A stretch of DNA of 33,448 bases. Source: a virus. The notes below the pieces were generated by a model. It saw nothing but the letters and a program-made list of their open reading frames with translations. It ran no database searches and had not been told where the DNA came from. Positions 15,947 to 23,796 of this stretch are shown piece by piece. How positions within the stretch are numbered: position 1 is the stretch's first letter; the number at the start of each line of letters is the position of its first letter. The stretch is from the IMG/VR virus record IMGVR_UViG_3300020452_000357, positions 1-33,448 of that record; one strand, 5' to 3'. The position numbers and the translations under genes were made by a program.

Positions 15947-18900
15947 TGTAAAGAAGTCCTCCCGAACGGCGCTCATCCATGATGACTCGCTTAACAGCTG
16001 AGTCGATGGCTAGGCCTAATTTGTTTGCGTTATCACCTTCAGTATCGGTGGAAGCATTTCCACCTTGATCCACATTAACGGTGATATTTGTATTTACATT
16101 ACTTCCCGCAGATTTCTTACCCATATCGATCGGTATGGACTTGCCATCTGGAAGTGGGACGACAGCTTCATTCATACCACCTTCACCAATTAGCGCTCTG
16201 GTAGGTCGAGTAACAATGCCTCCCTTTGCCATTTTCTTTTCTCCACCGCCAAAAAGGCCTGAGAGGAATCCCAGAAGCCCTCCGCCACCAGCACCGCCTC
16301 CCCCTCCGCCGCTCATAAGGGCTCCCGCAGGCATTCCCGTCGCAGCTGAAATTACTGAGATCAGTATTAGTTTTGCAATCATCTGAGTTGCCAACTTCAA
16401 GAAACTCTTTCCAATATCTGCAAAGAAATTCTGAAATGCTTCGCCAATCGTGGCGGTGCCTGATACCACATCATTAATTGCATTGCCCAGACTGGATTCA
16501 ACCATTCCAGCCATATCAACCATGCGGCCTTCAATATCACCCAGATACTGTAAATTGCTTGAGACATATCCGGCTAATTTACTATTGTTGGCCGCTTGAG
16601 CCTCAGACAGCTCATTAATTGATGTGGTTGCAGCTTGCGCTGCCTCGTCTAGATCTGCGACCGCGATATTATACATATCTTGGTTTAGCTTGCCTGAAAT
16701 AAGACCTTCATTAAGTTGAGCAACATTCACAGTACGCACACGATCAATTTCATTTACTGCCATTAATCGTTCGATCTGCTCAGGACTAAATCCTTCAAGC
16801 ATTAATCGATTGCGTTCTCTTAACGCCTGCGCTTCAAGCTTCGCCCCGGCTGCACGTTCTCTGAAGCCTGCCGTTGTTTGAGCAACCATCATCCCTAGCG
16901 CGTTGTTGCGCATTTCGAGGGTTTCTCCTGCAAACTGCTCACGTTGATCCTGGGCTCCAGTCAAGCCTGTTTGTGCCCTTGTAACCCCTGTCTGTGCTCT
17001 TGCACGATCAACCGGGTCACTTGCTGCATCTAGGCGTGCTTGAGCCGCTCTTAGGCGGTTCTCCGCAGCCGTGATATTTGCATCGAGCTGTTCTACTTGT
17101 GCATCAATAGCCCTGTTGGCTTCGACAAAGCTGTTAATTATTCCGAGCTGTGTTCTGGCTTCACCTGTCAATAATGACTCTGCTAATCGATGCCTTTCGG
17201 TAAGAAGCTTTGACTCAATCTGAAAACGCTGTCTGACCAGCGCCAGCGTTTGTCTAGCAAGTAGCTGCTCATTGCGCAGCCTGGCGTCAGAGTAAATTTT
17301 TGCAATGCGTGGTGCATCCTTGGCTGCTTTCTTGGCTGCTTCTTCACGGGCCTCATTTGCTTCCTTTTCCTCCCTTTCACGCCTGTCTGAGACGGTTTCA
17401 GGCGGGTTGACCGGGGTCAGACGACTCTTACCGTCAGTCTCGTACTCAATACCTCCGATCGTGCTGTTCGGAATAATTACATCAATAATCAGCTTCCGAC
17501 GCTTTGTAAGTTCATCTATCTTTCCCTTAAGCTCATTAATCTTTCGCTGGAATTCCTTAATTTCAGCCTCTTGACCTACATAGAATGCAGCCTTTTTGGC
17601 ATTGCTTAGGGCCTTTTCATACTTAACAGTAGTTTCCTGTAGCTTTTTAACTTGCTCATCAACCTCAGTTACATCCTCGGTATTCAGCGCATCATCAAAT
17701 TCCTGCTTCTTTCTGGTTGCGTCTTGTATTGACGCAGCAAGCAGTACAAACGGAGCAGCAATAAGTGCAATCTTGGCAGCAAGAATCGCAATTGGTATTA
17801 ACGCCGCCGCACTTGCAAAACCTAGAAGCTTCACCGCTCCTGCAAGAGCTGCAACACCAAGTCCTGCCGACGCAGCTACCGCACCAAACGTTTTTAACGG
17901 CTTTGGTAGATCGTTAAGAGTATTTAATAGATTAGTTAAAAGCTTAACAAGGGGTTCAACGACTGGTAGTAACGCATCGCCAATAGATATAGCAGCATCG
18001 TCAATTGAATTGCGCAGTGACTGAAAAGTTTGAGATGGTGAAAGTGCTATAAGTTCTTTGATCTTCTCGCTGTTTGCGTCAAAGCCTCTAGAGAGTGCTC
18101 CAACCAAAACCTCAGATGTAATCTTGCCTTCGGAACCTAGCTTTTTCAGCTCTCCAACTGTGACACCCATTTCTTTGGCAACAGGCACCAAAATACCGGG
18201 TATCTGCTCCGCAATTGATCTAAATTCATCACCTTGGAGACGACCACTTCCGAGCGCTTGCGCGAGCTGTTGGAAGGCAACTCTGCTCTCATTCGCAGAA
18301 GCGCCACTAGCCAGAGCAACCGCATTAAATCCTTTATAAACCGTCTGGATTTTGCTTAGTTCAAATCCAAGTGGACGCAGTCGAGCATATACGTTTGCGA
18401 ATTCTTGAGTTGCGTCTCTTTGTGATTTATTGAATTGAAGTTGGTTACTCTCAATGAGTTTTAGAATTTTTGAATATTCCCCATACTCCCTAGATAGAAC
18501 CGACAGTTTTAGCTGTTGCTGCTCCAGATCTACAGAGGCACCAACTGATCCTGAAAGTGCTGCGCCAGCCCCCAGGGTCGTGGCAAGAGGCCCCAAACCG
18601 CCCCCTGGTCCCATTGCACCCCGAACACCTGCAAACGGTGTTCCGACCGCACCCCGGACCTTCCCCATAAAGGAGGCCTGCCTTGGTGCAGGGATGCTGG
18701 GGGCTCGACCCGGGCCTGTTATTTGTGGAAGGCCGGGAGCTTGTAGCGTTTTTAATCTTGTGAACTCTCTAGCAAAATCTTTGGCTTCTTTTTTGCCTTT
18801 TCGTAAGGCCTCAGTAGTTCGAGTAAGTTTTTTATTTAGATGTTCAACCTTGGCAGCAGCTTCTTTAGCGCCCTGTACCGTTTGATCTTTAAACTTGCTT

Positions 18901-19106
18901 GCAGCTGTTACAGATTTATTAAATTCCTTTCTTGTTTTATTTACCGCGACTGCCAGTCTGGCGTTTCCTGTCTCTCTTTTCTTAAGCTGATCCTCGGTAG
19001 CCTTAGTAGATTTTTCAACTTCCTTCGCAAATTTTGTCTGCTCCTTAATAGCCTGAGCAGCGCCTTTGACGTTGATTGTATATGTATATTGACCTTGACT
19101 TGCCAC
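15933..19106 (-). CDS. H: Tail tape measure protein
   Basis: A 1057-aa protein starting with GTG at 19106; no in-frame ATG lies nearby upstream. Residues 1-120 are Lys/Glu-rich coiled coil, then a Pro/Gly linker. Residues about 190-345 match the tape measure N-terminal domain (DLEQQQLKLSVLSREYG, QEFANVYARLRPLGF, QLAQALGSGRLQGDEFRSI, EQIPGILVPVAKEMGV, KITSEVLVGALSRGFD). Residues about 405-465 are very hydrophobic, as expected for membrane insertion during DNA entry. Long helices follow, with repeated RAQTGVTRAQTGLTGAQ. The end has a Gly-rich stretch and GGIVTRPTRALIGEGGMNE, typical of lambda H-like C-termini. At about 0.15 nm per residue the tail would be near 160 nm, a rough inference. Confidence 0.95.
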   Translation of the reverse strand: MASQGQYTYTINVKGAAQAIKEQTKFAKEVEKSTKATEDQLKKRETGNARLAVAVNKTRKEFNKSVTAASKFKDQTVQGAKEAAAKVEHLNKKLTRTTEALRKGKKEAKDFAREFTRLKTLQAPGLPQITGPGRAPSIPAPRQASFMGKVRGAVGTPFAGVRGAMGPGGGLGPLATTLGAGAALSGSVGASVDLEQQQLKLSVLSREYGEYSKILKLIESNQLQFNKSQRDATQEFANVYARLRPLGFELSKIQTVYKGFNAVALASGASANESRVAFQQLAQALGSGRLQGDEFRSIAEQIPGILVPVAKEMGVTVGELKKLGSEGKITSEVLVGALSRGFDANSEKIKELIALSPSQTFQSLRNSIDDAAISIGDALLPVVEPLVKLLTNLLNTLNDLPKPLKTFGAVAASAGLGVAALAGAVKLLGFASAAALIPIAILAAKIALIAAPFVLLAASIQDATRKKQEFDDALNTEDVTEVDEQVKKLQETTVKYEKALSNAKKAAFYVGQEAEIKEFQRKINELKGKIDELTKRRKLIIDVIIPNSTIGGIEYETDGKSRLTPVNPPETVSDRREREEKEANEAREEAAKKAAKDAPRIAKIYSDARLRNEQLLARQTLALVRQRFQIESKLLTERHRLAESLLTGEARTQLGIINSFVEANRAIDAQVEQLDANITAAENRLRAAQARLDAASDPVDRARAQTGVTRAQTGLTGAQDQREQFAGETLEMRNNALGMMVAQTTAGFRERAAGAKLEAQALRERNRLMLEGFSPEQIERLMAVNEIDRVRTVNVAQLNEGLISGKLNQDMYNIAVADLDEAAQAATTSINELSEAQAANNSKLAGYVSSNLQYLGDIEGRMVDMAGMVESSLGNAINDVVSGTATIGEAFQNFFADIGKSFLKLATQMIAKLILISVISAATGMPAGALMSGGGGGGAGGGGLLGFLSGLFGGGEKKMAKGGIVTRPTRALIGEGGMNEAVVPLPDGKSIPIDMGKKSAGSNVNTNITVNVDQGGNASTDTEGDNANKLGLAIDSAVKRVIMDERRSGGLLYNGRR

Positions 19107-19137
19107 GGATACACCACGCCTTAGATTAATTTTATCG

Positions 19138-19581
19138 TCATGTGGTAATAACTTTATTCAAAGCTGCAATCACATGCACAGGCAATTTTTTCAGTTGTAT
19201 TAGCTTTTTAATTACCTGCTGGGTCTCCATTCTAGAAGCACTATGTTCAGGATTAAGATCGAACGGCAAATACTCTGTTAAAGGGATTTGCTTGGCTTTG
19301 TTTTTACCACCACCGAAACTCTGAGCAATTGCCACCACAATCGAAGTCAGCCTGGCTGTAGTCATCGAATAGGTATTCGCTAAGCGTTTATCACGCTCAC
19401 CACCAAGCCGGATGACTTCAAAGATGCACTGCATAGGCATCTCTAGAAATTCAGCTTTATCGATGTTCTGTCCTATAGGAGTTGCTTTGAACTCCGTGTA
19501 AGCCATCAGTAAATCAACTTCTGAGGTCGCCAAATATTCGCGCAATGTCGCAATTCTGGTGTTGACGACCTCAAGGGTTAG
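19138..19581 (-). CDS. T: Tail assembly chaperone GT: T extension reached by -1 frameshift
   Basis: This frame has no credible independent start: it opens with TTG at 19545 without an RBS. A -1 slip at GGGAAAC in the G gene joins it in phase, reading through L-T-L-E-V-V-N-T-R-I-A-T into LREYLATSEVDLLMAY. The predicted GT product is 314 aa (167 from G, 147 from here). T-type extensions bind tube subunits while G binds the tape measure during assembly. The segment is helical, with FEVIRLGGERDKRLANTYSM and a final VIKKLIQLKKLPVHVIAALNK. It ends 31 bases before the tape measure start, matching the G-GT-H order of siphophages. Confidence 0.88.
   Translation of the reverse strand, partial: LTLEVVNTRIATLREYLATSEVDLLMAYTEFKATPIGQNIDKAEFLEMPMQCIFEVIRLGGERDKRLANTYSMTTARLTSIVVAIAQSFGGGKNKAKQIPLTEYLPFDLNPEHSASRMETQQVIKKLIQLKKLPVHVIAALNKVITT
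19522..19573 (-). promoter_or_regulatory. Candidate frameshift-stimulating stem-loop
   Basis: TGAGGTCG (19566-19573) is exactly complementary to CGACCTCA (19522-19529), an 8-bp stem enclosing 36 bases. A further T-G pair at the base and an inner CCA/TGG plus AAT/ATT helix could extend it. The stem starts 7 bases after the slippery heptamer, the spacing usual for structures that stall ribosomes and stimulate -1 frameshifting. It lies inside the T coding frame. The complementarity is seen directly; the stimulatory role is inferred. Confidence 0.6.
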
Positions 19582-20081
19582 TTTCCCTCGTCTTCCTCCT
19601 CTTCACCCTCAGGCCAACCATTACGCTCCCATTCGACAAATGAATAGATTTCATCCAGCAATTTGCTGGGCATCTCTTTGGTGTCGGTCTCTTCCCAATC
19701 AGAAGTTTTCGCCCACTTGCCTTTTTCTTTGTATTCAGCTCGATAACGCATTAACAGCGTTACCGTTTGGATTTTTTGTTCGCTGGCGGATTGACCGCTG
19801 CTCTGAATTGCAGCAAGCTCATCCACATAATCGAATAGGACATCTTGATTCTCGTCGGCGTTTCCTAAAATGTCTAGAGCTTCCTGAACAGGAATATCCC
19901 GTTTTAGTGAAAGATCGCGTGCGATCTTTAGCAGCTTGTATGTATTAGCTGCTTGCTGTCTTCCGACCTCCTCAATACCTTCGATCTCCCCGGCAACTAA
20001 GTCCTTATAGATCGGAAAGCGAAAGGGTGGAATGTCGTAATACTTTTTCTGGCCAAAAAATACTTTTGAATACTTACTCAT
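19578..20081 (-). CDS. G: Tail assembly chaperone G
   Basis: A 167-aa protein starting with ATG at 20081 in an ATGA overlap with the 76-aa gene. It is mostly helical and acidic: FRFPIYKDLVAGEIEGIEEV, ANTYKLLKIARDLSLKR, VQEALDILGNADENQDVLFD, ending GWPEGEEEEDEGN. Siphophage G proteins coat the tape measure and recruit tube subunits. They lie directly before the tape measure gene and share a start with a frameshifted GT form; both conditions are met here. The slippery GGGAAAC overlaps its last codons. Sequence similarity to lambda G is not obvious; the call rests on position, acidic helical character and the frameshift architecture. Confidence 0.88.
   Translation of the reverse strand: MSKYSKVFFGQKKYYDIPPFRFPIYKDLVAGEIEGIEEVGRQQAANTYKLLKIARDLSLKRDIPVQEALDILGNADENQDVLFDYVDELAAIQSSGQSASEQKIQTVTLLMRYRAEYKEKGKWAKTSDWEETDTKEMPSKLLDEIYSFVEWERNGWPEGEEEEDEGN
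19581..19587 (-). other. -1 programmed frameshift slippery heptamer GGGAAAC
   Basis: In the G reading frame the sequence reads GAG GGA AAC TAA, so the heptamer G GGA AAC fits X XXY YYZ exactly and is followed at once by the G stop codon. Lambda uses GGGAAAG in the same position. The -1 frame is open from here through the T region to 19138. Confidence 0.9.
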
Positions 20082-20308
20082 CTGATGATGTAAAACGAGG
20101 TATCAGCAGCCACAACCTCAAAGGGTTGATTCGCGCCTTTTTCAGAAATTTCTACTAATAAACTAGCACCATCTTCCGTCACAAGTTCTAAAGGCGAGGG
20201 CGTAGAGGGGGCGATGTAAACCGCCCCAACCTCTAGTAGCTCTTTGTGTGATCTGCAATTAACAAAATAAGAACGTGCGTCCTTAGATAAGAGCAGATCA
20301 AACTTCAT
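20078..20308 (-). CDS. Unknown 76-aa protein between tube protein and G
   Basis: A 76-aa ORF starting with ATG at 20308, which overlaps the tube protein stop by one base, and ending in an ATGA overlap with G. The sequence is a mix of helix and strand: MKFDLLLSKDARSYFVNC, then LELVTEDGASLLVEISEKG and a final TSFYIIR. No motif is recognised. Coupling on both sides supports translation. Small genes in this slot occur in some siphophages, but their function is unknown to me. Confidence 0.75.
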   Translation of the reverse strand: MKFDLLLSKDARSYFVNCRSHKELLEVGAVYIAPSTPSPLELVTEDGASLLVEISEKGANQPFEVVAADTSFYIIR

Positions 20309-20901
20309 CAGCCGTAGATGTCAATCTTGGAGGTGGCTTGCTCCAACATACCGCTATAGATTTGACCACGGCTAGAGAAAGTCCAGCTCAGTTCCAACAA
20401 ACCATCAGCAGGTGTCGATTCACTAATATCGCTCACACCTGCACAAAAACCACGTACGTGATAATCAAATTTAGGCCCGGTGTCTTCTCCCATAAAGGTG
20501 AGAACCTCGACGTAAACTTCTTTATTAAGATTGTGCTCCGCGGCCAAGATCAAGGCCAGAGCAGGGTCGGCTGCAGGGACTGATGCAACAGCACCGGTAG
20601 CCGGTACGGTGTCCAACGTGAAATATGCCGTGCAAGCAAGATCACCGGCAAGTGAAGTTCCCACAGAATCCCGATAACCCTCGTCTCCAAGCAGGAAAAA
20701 CTCTTGGTTATTAGTTACAGGGGTGTAATCAGCCGTGATCAGGCCTTTTAGGCCGAGCATGGTTACGCCGTCTGGGCTTTCATACGTTGCCGTGTGGCTG
20801 CCTGAAGTAAAAGTTTTAGCAGCTAGACGGGTCGGGGCATCGACTACTCGCACGATGCGATCCCGGCCCCTGACAAAAGCTGCACCTGGAAGTTGGGCCA
20901 T
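20308..20901 (-). CDS. Major tail (tube) protein
   Basis: A 197-aa protein starting with ATG (MAQLPGAAFVRGRDRIVRVV). The beta-rich sequence (MLGLKGLITADYTPVTNNQEFFLLGDEG..., YEVLTFMG-like strands, LLELSWTFSSRGQIYSG) fits a tail tube subunit of the lambda V / Hcp-like fold. The pattern of a central helix (DPALALILAAEHNL) between strands and a final strand-loop is typical. It lies just after the tail terminator-like gene and before the chaperones, the conserved siphophage order. It would polymerise around the tape measure in hexameric rings. Family assignment is by context and composition rather than a clear motif. Confidence 0.8.
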   Translation of the reverse strand: MAQLPGAAFVRGRDRIVRVVDAPTRLAAKTFTSGSHTATYESPDGVTMLGLKGLITADYTPVTNNQEFFLLGDEGYRDSVGTSLAGDLACTAYFTLDTVPATGAVASVPAADPALALILAAEHNLNKEVYVEVLTFMGEDTGPKFDYHVRGFCAGVSDISESTPADGLLELSWTFSSRGQIYSGMLEQATSKIDIYG

Positions 20902-20903
20902 TT

Positions 20904-21305
20904 TTAGACTTGCTCCGTGTAAATCTGTGGATCGGGGATGTTTACTTTCAGTGTCTCAAACGAAATATCGGTTTGTGACTGATGTACCGATGATGTAATG
21001 TCTGGAAACGACCGAAAAAGTAGCAACCGAAAATTATCTAATGTTTGAGATGTGTCATAACTTGTTAGAGTGATTACCCACTCATTTTCAAGAAGAACGG
21101 ATTTAGATAATGTCGGAATGTTCTTGGAAATTGGAACCTCGTCAATAACACATTCTGTGCCAGAAATTGTCCAATCTTTCGGAACTTGCTGAGAACCCCG
21201 GACCCAAAGGGCTGGGGATGTAGAACCATCTGGAAGATTATAGTTTCCTAGTTGGCTCCCTATAACTGAGTCTATAAGACTGCGAACCTGGGATACGCTA
21301 GCCAT
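20904..21305 (-). CDS. Tail terminator-like protein
   Basis: A 133-aa protein whose ATG at 21305 overlaps the previous gene by 8 bases; it ends two bases before the tube protein gene. The sequence begins with a helix (VSQVRSLIDSVIGSQLG), followed by strands: CVIDEVPIS, NEWVITLTSYDTSQTL, then helix FRLLLFRSFPDI and strand ISFETLKVNIPDP. That order of strands and helices fits small tail terminator proteins (lambda U-like or neck terminator type), which cap the finished tube for head joining. Position between the tail completion protein and the tube protein agrees. There is no diagnostic motif. Confidence 0.65.
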   Translation of the reverse strand: MASVSQVRSLIDSVIGSQLGNYNLPDGSTSPALWVRGSQQVPKDWTISGTECVIDEVPISKNIPTLSKSVLLENEWVITLTSYDTSQTLDNFRLLLFRSFPDITSSVHQSQTDISFETLKVNIPDPQIYTEQV

Positions 21306-21726
21306 CTAACTCTCTCCTAAGTATATCTGCAAAGTATCCCAAAGGCTGCACCTTATCTTCTGCAGTTTTTGTCCATGGACGCGCTGGATAAGGTCTGCCG
21401 TTCTTTAAAGCTCCCCCATCGTGGACAATGGCGGAGTAATTAACTTCCCACTTAATTAAGAACGAATATTTACTTGTTTGTTGGGGTTCTGATTGTGAAT
21501 CAAATAGATTTCCCAAGTCAACAATATCTCTGGGTTCGCCTACTTCTCTGCCGTTTTTTCTTAAAGTCTTTTTTGCTCCGCCGAGTGAATACCACTGCCA
21601 AGTCGAGGATTTAATCTCTTTTTTAAATTGATCCTCTAGTTTATTTACAGTCTCTTCAAGTGCTTTTTGTACTGCACGAGGAAACTTTCTAGCTATGTCT
21701 CTGGGTTGTACTCCTTGGGCACCCAT
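21298..21726 (-). CDS. HK97 gp10-like tail completion protein
   Basis: A 142-aa protein starting with ATG at 21726. The helical N-terminus (ARKFPRAVQKALEETVNKLEDQFKKEI) is followed by TSKYSFLIKWEVNYSAIVHDGG and RPYPARPWTKTAEDKV. The Y-x-x-x-VH-x-GG ... PARPW pattern is the hallmark of HK97 gp10-like proteins, which act in head-tail joining or tail completion. It sits between the stopper-type gene and the tail terminator-like gene, the usual location. Length is normal for the family. Confidence 0.82.
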   Translation of the reverse strand: MGAQGVQPRDIARKFPRAVQKALEETVNKLEDQFKKEIKSSTWQWYSLGGAKKTLRKNGREVGEPRDIVDLGNLFDSQSEPQQTSKYSFLIKWEVNYSAIVHDGGALKNGRPYPARPWTKTAEDKVQPLGYFADILRRELDG

Positions 21727-21728
21727 AA

Positions 21729-22106
21729 TTAACCTGCTGCACCGGTTTGTTCAAACTGTCCAGTAAAATTCTGAAATTGGCTTGCTCTGGCGTAGGTCAA
21801 CGTATTTGACCCCAGATCAGTTACCCGTAGTTTGCCGGTCACGCCGTTAATAACCGCCTCGGCAATCATCCCGGCTTTAATCTTTGAACTGAAGGTCGGA
21901 GGATTCAACAACTTGCCTGAGCAACTTGTCTCAATCTCGTTAACGCCTTCTTTGTTCTCTGTAAATTTGGAGTTCAGCTGAACATTACAGACATAGGTCT
22001 GGGGCTGATTTTGTTGAACCCTGTTACCAGTCGTCGGGTCTGTGACATACGACGAATAGACCTGAAAGGTCAGAGTCGCATTGTCAAATGGTGCATAAGA
22101 GCCCAT
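21729..22106 (-). CDS. Head-tail connector (stopper-like) protein
   Basis: A 125-aa protein starting with ATG that overlaps the stop of the adaptor gene by one base. It is all beta in appearance (ATLTFQVYSSYVTDPTTGN, QTYVCNVQLNSKFTENK, KIKAGMIAEAVINGVTGKLRVTDLG, NTLTYARASQFQNFTGQF). A beta-barrel protein of this size directly after the adaptor and before the gp10-like protein is typically the head-tail stopper. No motif confirms this, so the call rests on gene order and predicted fold. Confidence 0.6.
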   Translation of the reverse strand: MGSYAPFDNATLTFQVYSSYVTDPTTGNRVQQNQPQTYVCNVQLNSKFTENKEGVNEIETSCSGKLLNPPTFSSKIKAGMIAEAVINGVTGKLRVTDLGSNTLTYARASQFQNFTGQFEQTGAAG

Positions 22107-22435
22107 TAGAAGGTAAACCCGGTGAGATTGACTAGCCCCTCCCTCAGGTATAGATAGGTGGCTCCATAGGTTGTGTCGGCAAGTGTGTAGCCCGCCGCAC
22201 CCCTGTAGTTAATAGTTCTGACGTTGGTCGCAACTCCAATTTGCTGTCCGATGGACTGCGTTCGAGAGGCCAACAGATGAGCCGTCATGTAATTGACGGC
22301 ATCATCGTGCTGGTCACCCCAAATATCAGAGTCGTTCTGACGCTGTGCCTCGGTAATGGTCGCAGTCACAACAGCTGCCTCCAGGTTGTCAAACTCTGGA
22401 AAGCGAGCCAAAAATGTTGTGCTGGTAACTGCCAT
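22106..22435 (-). CDS. Head-tail adaptor, DUF4054-like
   Basis: A 109-aa protein with start and stop overlapping its neighbours by one base. The N-terminus FLARFPEFDNLEAAVVTATITEA, then NDSDIWGDQHDDAVNYMTAHLLASR, closely follows the DUF4054 pattern (FPEF near the start, a W-G-x-x-x-x-x-A helix, then AHLL). DUF4054 proteins are ring adaptors that bind the portal. The last third (YTLADTTYGATYLYLREGL) fits the extended C-terminus of such adaptors. Placement after the capsid genes agrees. Confidence 0.82.
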   Translation of the reverse strand: MAVTSTTFLARFPEFDNLEAAVVTATITEAQRQNDSDIWGDQHDDAVNYMTAHLLASRTQSIGQQIGVATNVRTINYRGAAGYTLADTTYGATYLYLREGLVNLTGFTF

Positions 22436-22845
22436 TAACCTTCACCCGATGTGACTGCTGTAATCCGTTTTTGGATAGCGTTTTTAATGCGAATCCGGTT
22501 CTCTGCCAGATCCCATTCCCTGAGTAGATCAAGGTCAAAACACTTGTTGACCAAATCCAAAGACGACTTGATGGACTTCGTAGAAAGTCCACCATTTGCC
22601 ACTGGAGCATCGGAAAGTACCTCCACGTCTTCTTCTACTCGTAGAGCACCCATCTCTAGGAGTTCGGGCACCAGTGGGAGCTTCTTAATCTCTTCCCAAA
22701 GAGCAGCATCAATATCACGATTGACACCGCTCTTTAGTCCAACATATTGAGTAGATCCCGCAGGCCCCGTGATTAAAGAGAAGCCTAAAGAGACATCCTT
22801 ATCACGGGGTGGATTTTCAAGTTGAGGGTTGTAAATTACGAGCAT
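22435..22845 (-). CDS. Unknown 136-aa head/connector protein
   Basis: A 136-aa ORF starting with ATG at 22845, 22 bases after the capsid protein gene, and overlapping the adaptor gene start by one base. The N-terminal part has strands (MLVIYNPQLENPPRDKD, GSTQYVGLKSGVN), and the rest is helical and charged (ALWEEIKKLPLVPELLEMGAL, CFDLDLLREWDLAENRIRIKNAI). I recognise no family. Location between major capsid and adaptor is where phages often encode a small head accessory protein. Function unknown. Confidence 0.75.
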   Translation of the reverse strand: MLVIYNPQLENPPRDKDVSLGFSLITGPAGSTQYVGLKSGVNRDIDAALWEEIKKLPLVPELLEMGALRVEEDVEVLSDAPVANGGLSTKSIKSSLDLVNKCFDLDLLREWDLAENRIRIKNAIQKRITAVTSGEG

Positions 22846-22867
22846 GATCTGAAGAAATTAACCCTTA

Positions 22868-23776
22868 TCAGGCTTTCTCAAGAACGATAGCGGACTTGGG
22901 ATAGTAGAGAGAAACGCCACCAACCTTAGCCATTGCGGAAACAGAGAATTCCAAGCCCTGGCGAATCGGGGGCAAGAACTCCAAAGTTTTAGGCAAGTGC
23001 AGCTGCAGCTTGTCAGGGGAACGATCGTAAGCGATCATCCGATCCTTAGAAAGCTGGCCATTAGCTGCAGACAGTTCGTTGATGGGTTCAACTGAACGGA
23101 TGTAGGGATTGGTCCGCAGGAAGAACTCCAAAACGGTCGTATCGCTAGTGCTGGAGCGAGGAGTCGTCGAAATCTTGCGATAAGATGACAGGTCCAAAAG
23201 CAATGTGTTTGGACGCTCCTTTTGCCGACTGTTAGAAACGATCCGGGTAGCGGGCTCGTTCAACAGGTCGATCATTTCATCGGTCGTAGTTGCCGAATCG
23301 GTGAACCACTTGTTAGGCACCACCTTGTCAATTTGTGGTGAATTGAAGAATCCTTCCAGGCCAACACTGCTGTCTCCAAAGAAAGCAATATCCTGAATCT
23401 TTTCCTCTGAAGCACGGCGGACGGCATTTGCACGCCGCTGCTCAAGGTTCATTCCAGGGATAGTCGCTGCTGCACGCGCCTCAGCGATTGTATAAGCAAA
23501 GGAACCACCAATCGTGGCGACCTTAGCGGTAACTTCCTTGCGGAGCACGTCGCTACGGGGCAGATCAGATGCCTTATCCTGAATGATCTTCATGCTGCCT
23601 TGAGCATCGAAGATTCGGTATGTATATGACTCTGCTGCTTCGCCAACTTCCTGGCTGACAGGAATCAGATTTTGATAGACAATATCTGAATAAGAAACTT
23701 CATAAGTTCTTGCCAGGATTGTCTGCAGTTCGCGGGCTAGGAAGATTCCTACCTCGTCGTTACGGATTTCGGACAT
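22868..23776 (-). CDS. Major capsid protein, DUF2184-type (HK97 fold)
   Basis: A 302-aa protein with a near-consensus RBS (AGGAGGT, 23785-23791) 8 bases before the ATG, the strongest in this region, suiting the most abundant virion protein. DUF2184-like landmarks: FLARELQTILARTYEV, LIPVSQEVGEAAESYTYRI, SDLPRSDV, GGSFAYTIAEARAAATIPG, LEQRRANAVRRASEEKIQDI, AFFGDSSVGLEGFFNSP, and late TVLEFFLRTNPYIRSVEPI and LEFLPPIRQGLEFSVSAMAK. DUF2184 capsid proteins adopt the HK97 fold. The protein follows the cement protein and protease/scaffold, as in phages with this capsid family. No long cleaved delta domain is visible at the N-terminus. Confidence 0.92.
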   Translation of the reverse strand: MSEIRNDEVGIFLARELQTILARTYEVSYSDIVYQNLIPVSQEVGEAAESYTYRIFDAQGSMKIIQDKASDLPRSDVLRKEVTAKVATIGGSFAYTIAEARAAATIPGMNLEQRRANAVRRASEEKIQDIAFFGDSSVGLEGFFNSPQIDKVVPNKWFTDSATTTDEMIDLLNEPATRIVSNSRQKERPNTLLLDLSSYRKISTTPRSSTSDTTVLEFFLRTNPYIRSVEPINELSAANGQLSKDRMIAYDRSPDKLQLHLPKTLEFLPPIRQGLEFSVSAMAKVGGVSLYYPKSAIVLEKA

Positions 23777-23796
23777 GAATTAGTACCTCCTAGTTA

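Noticed and set aside
17596-18024. Plus-strand ORFs of about 90-140 aa opposite the tape measure gene (several between 16081 and 18885)
   Set aside because: They mirror the Ala/Lys/Leu-rich tape measure codons and are low-complexity Ser/Ala/Leu. No independent support.
19138-19545. Independent T gene starting at TTG 19545
   Set aside because: No RBS, and the frame fits in phase with the -1 slip site in G, so a frameshift extension explains it better.
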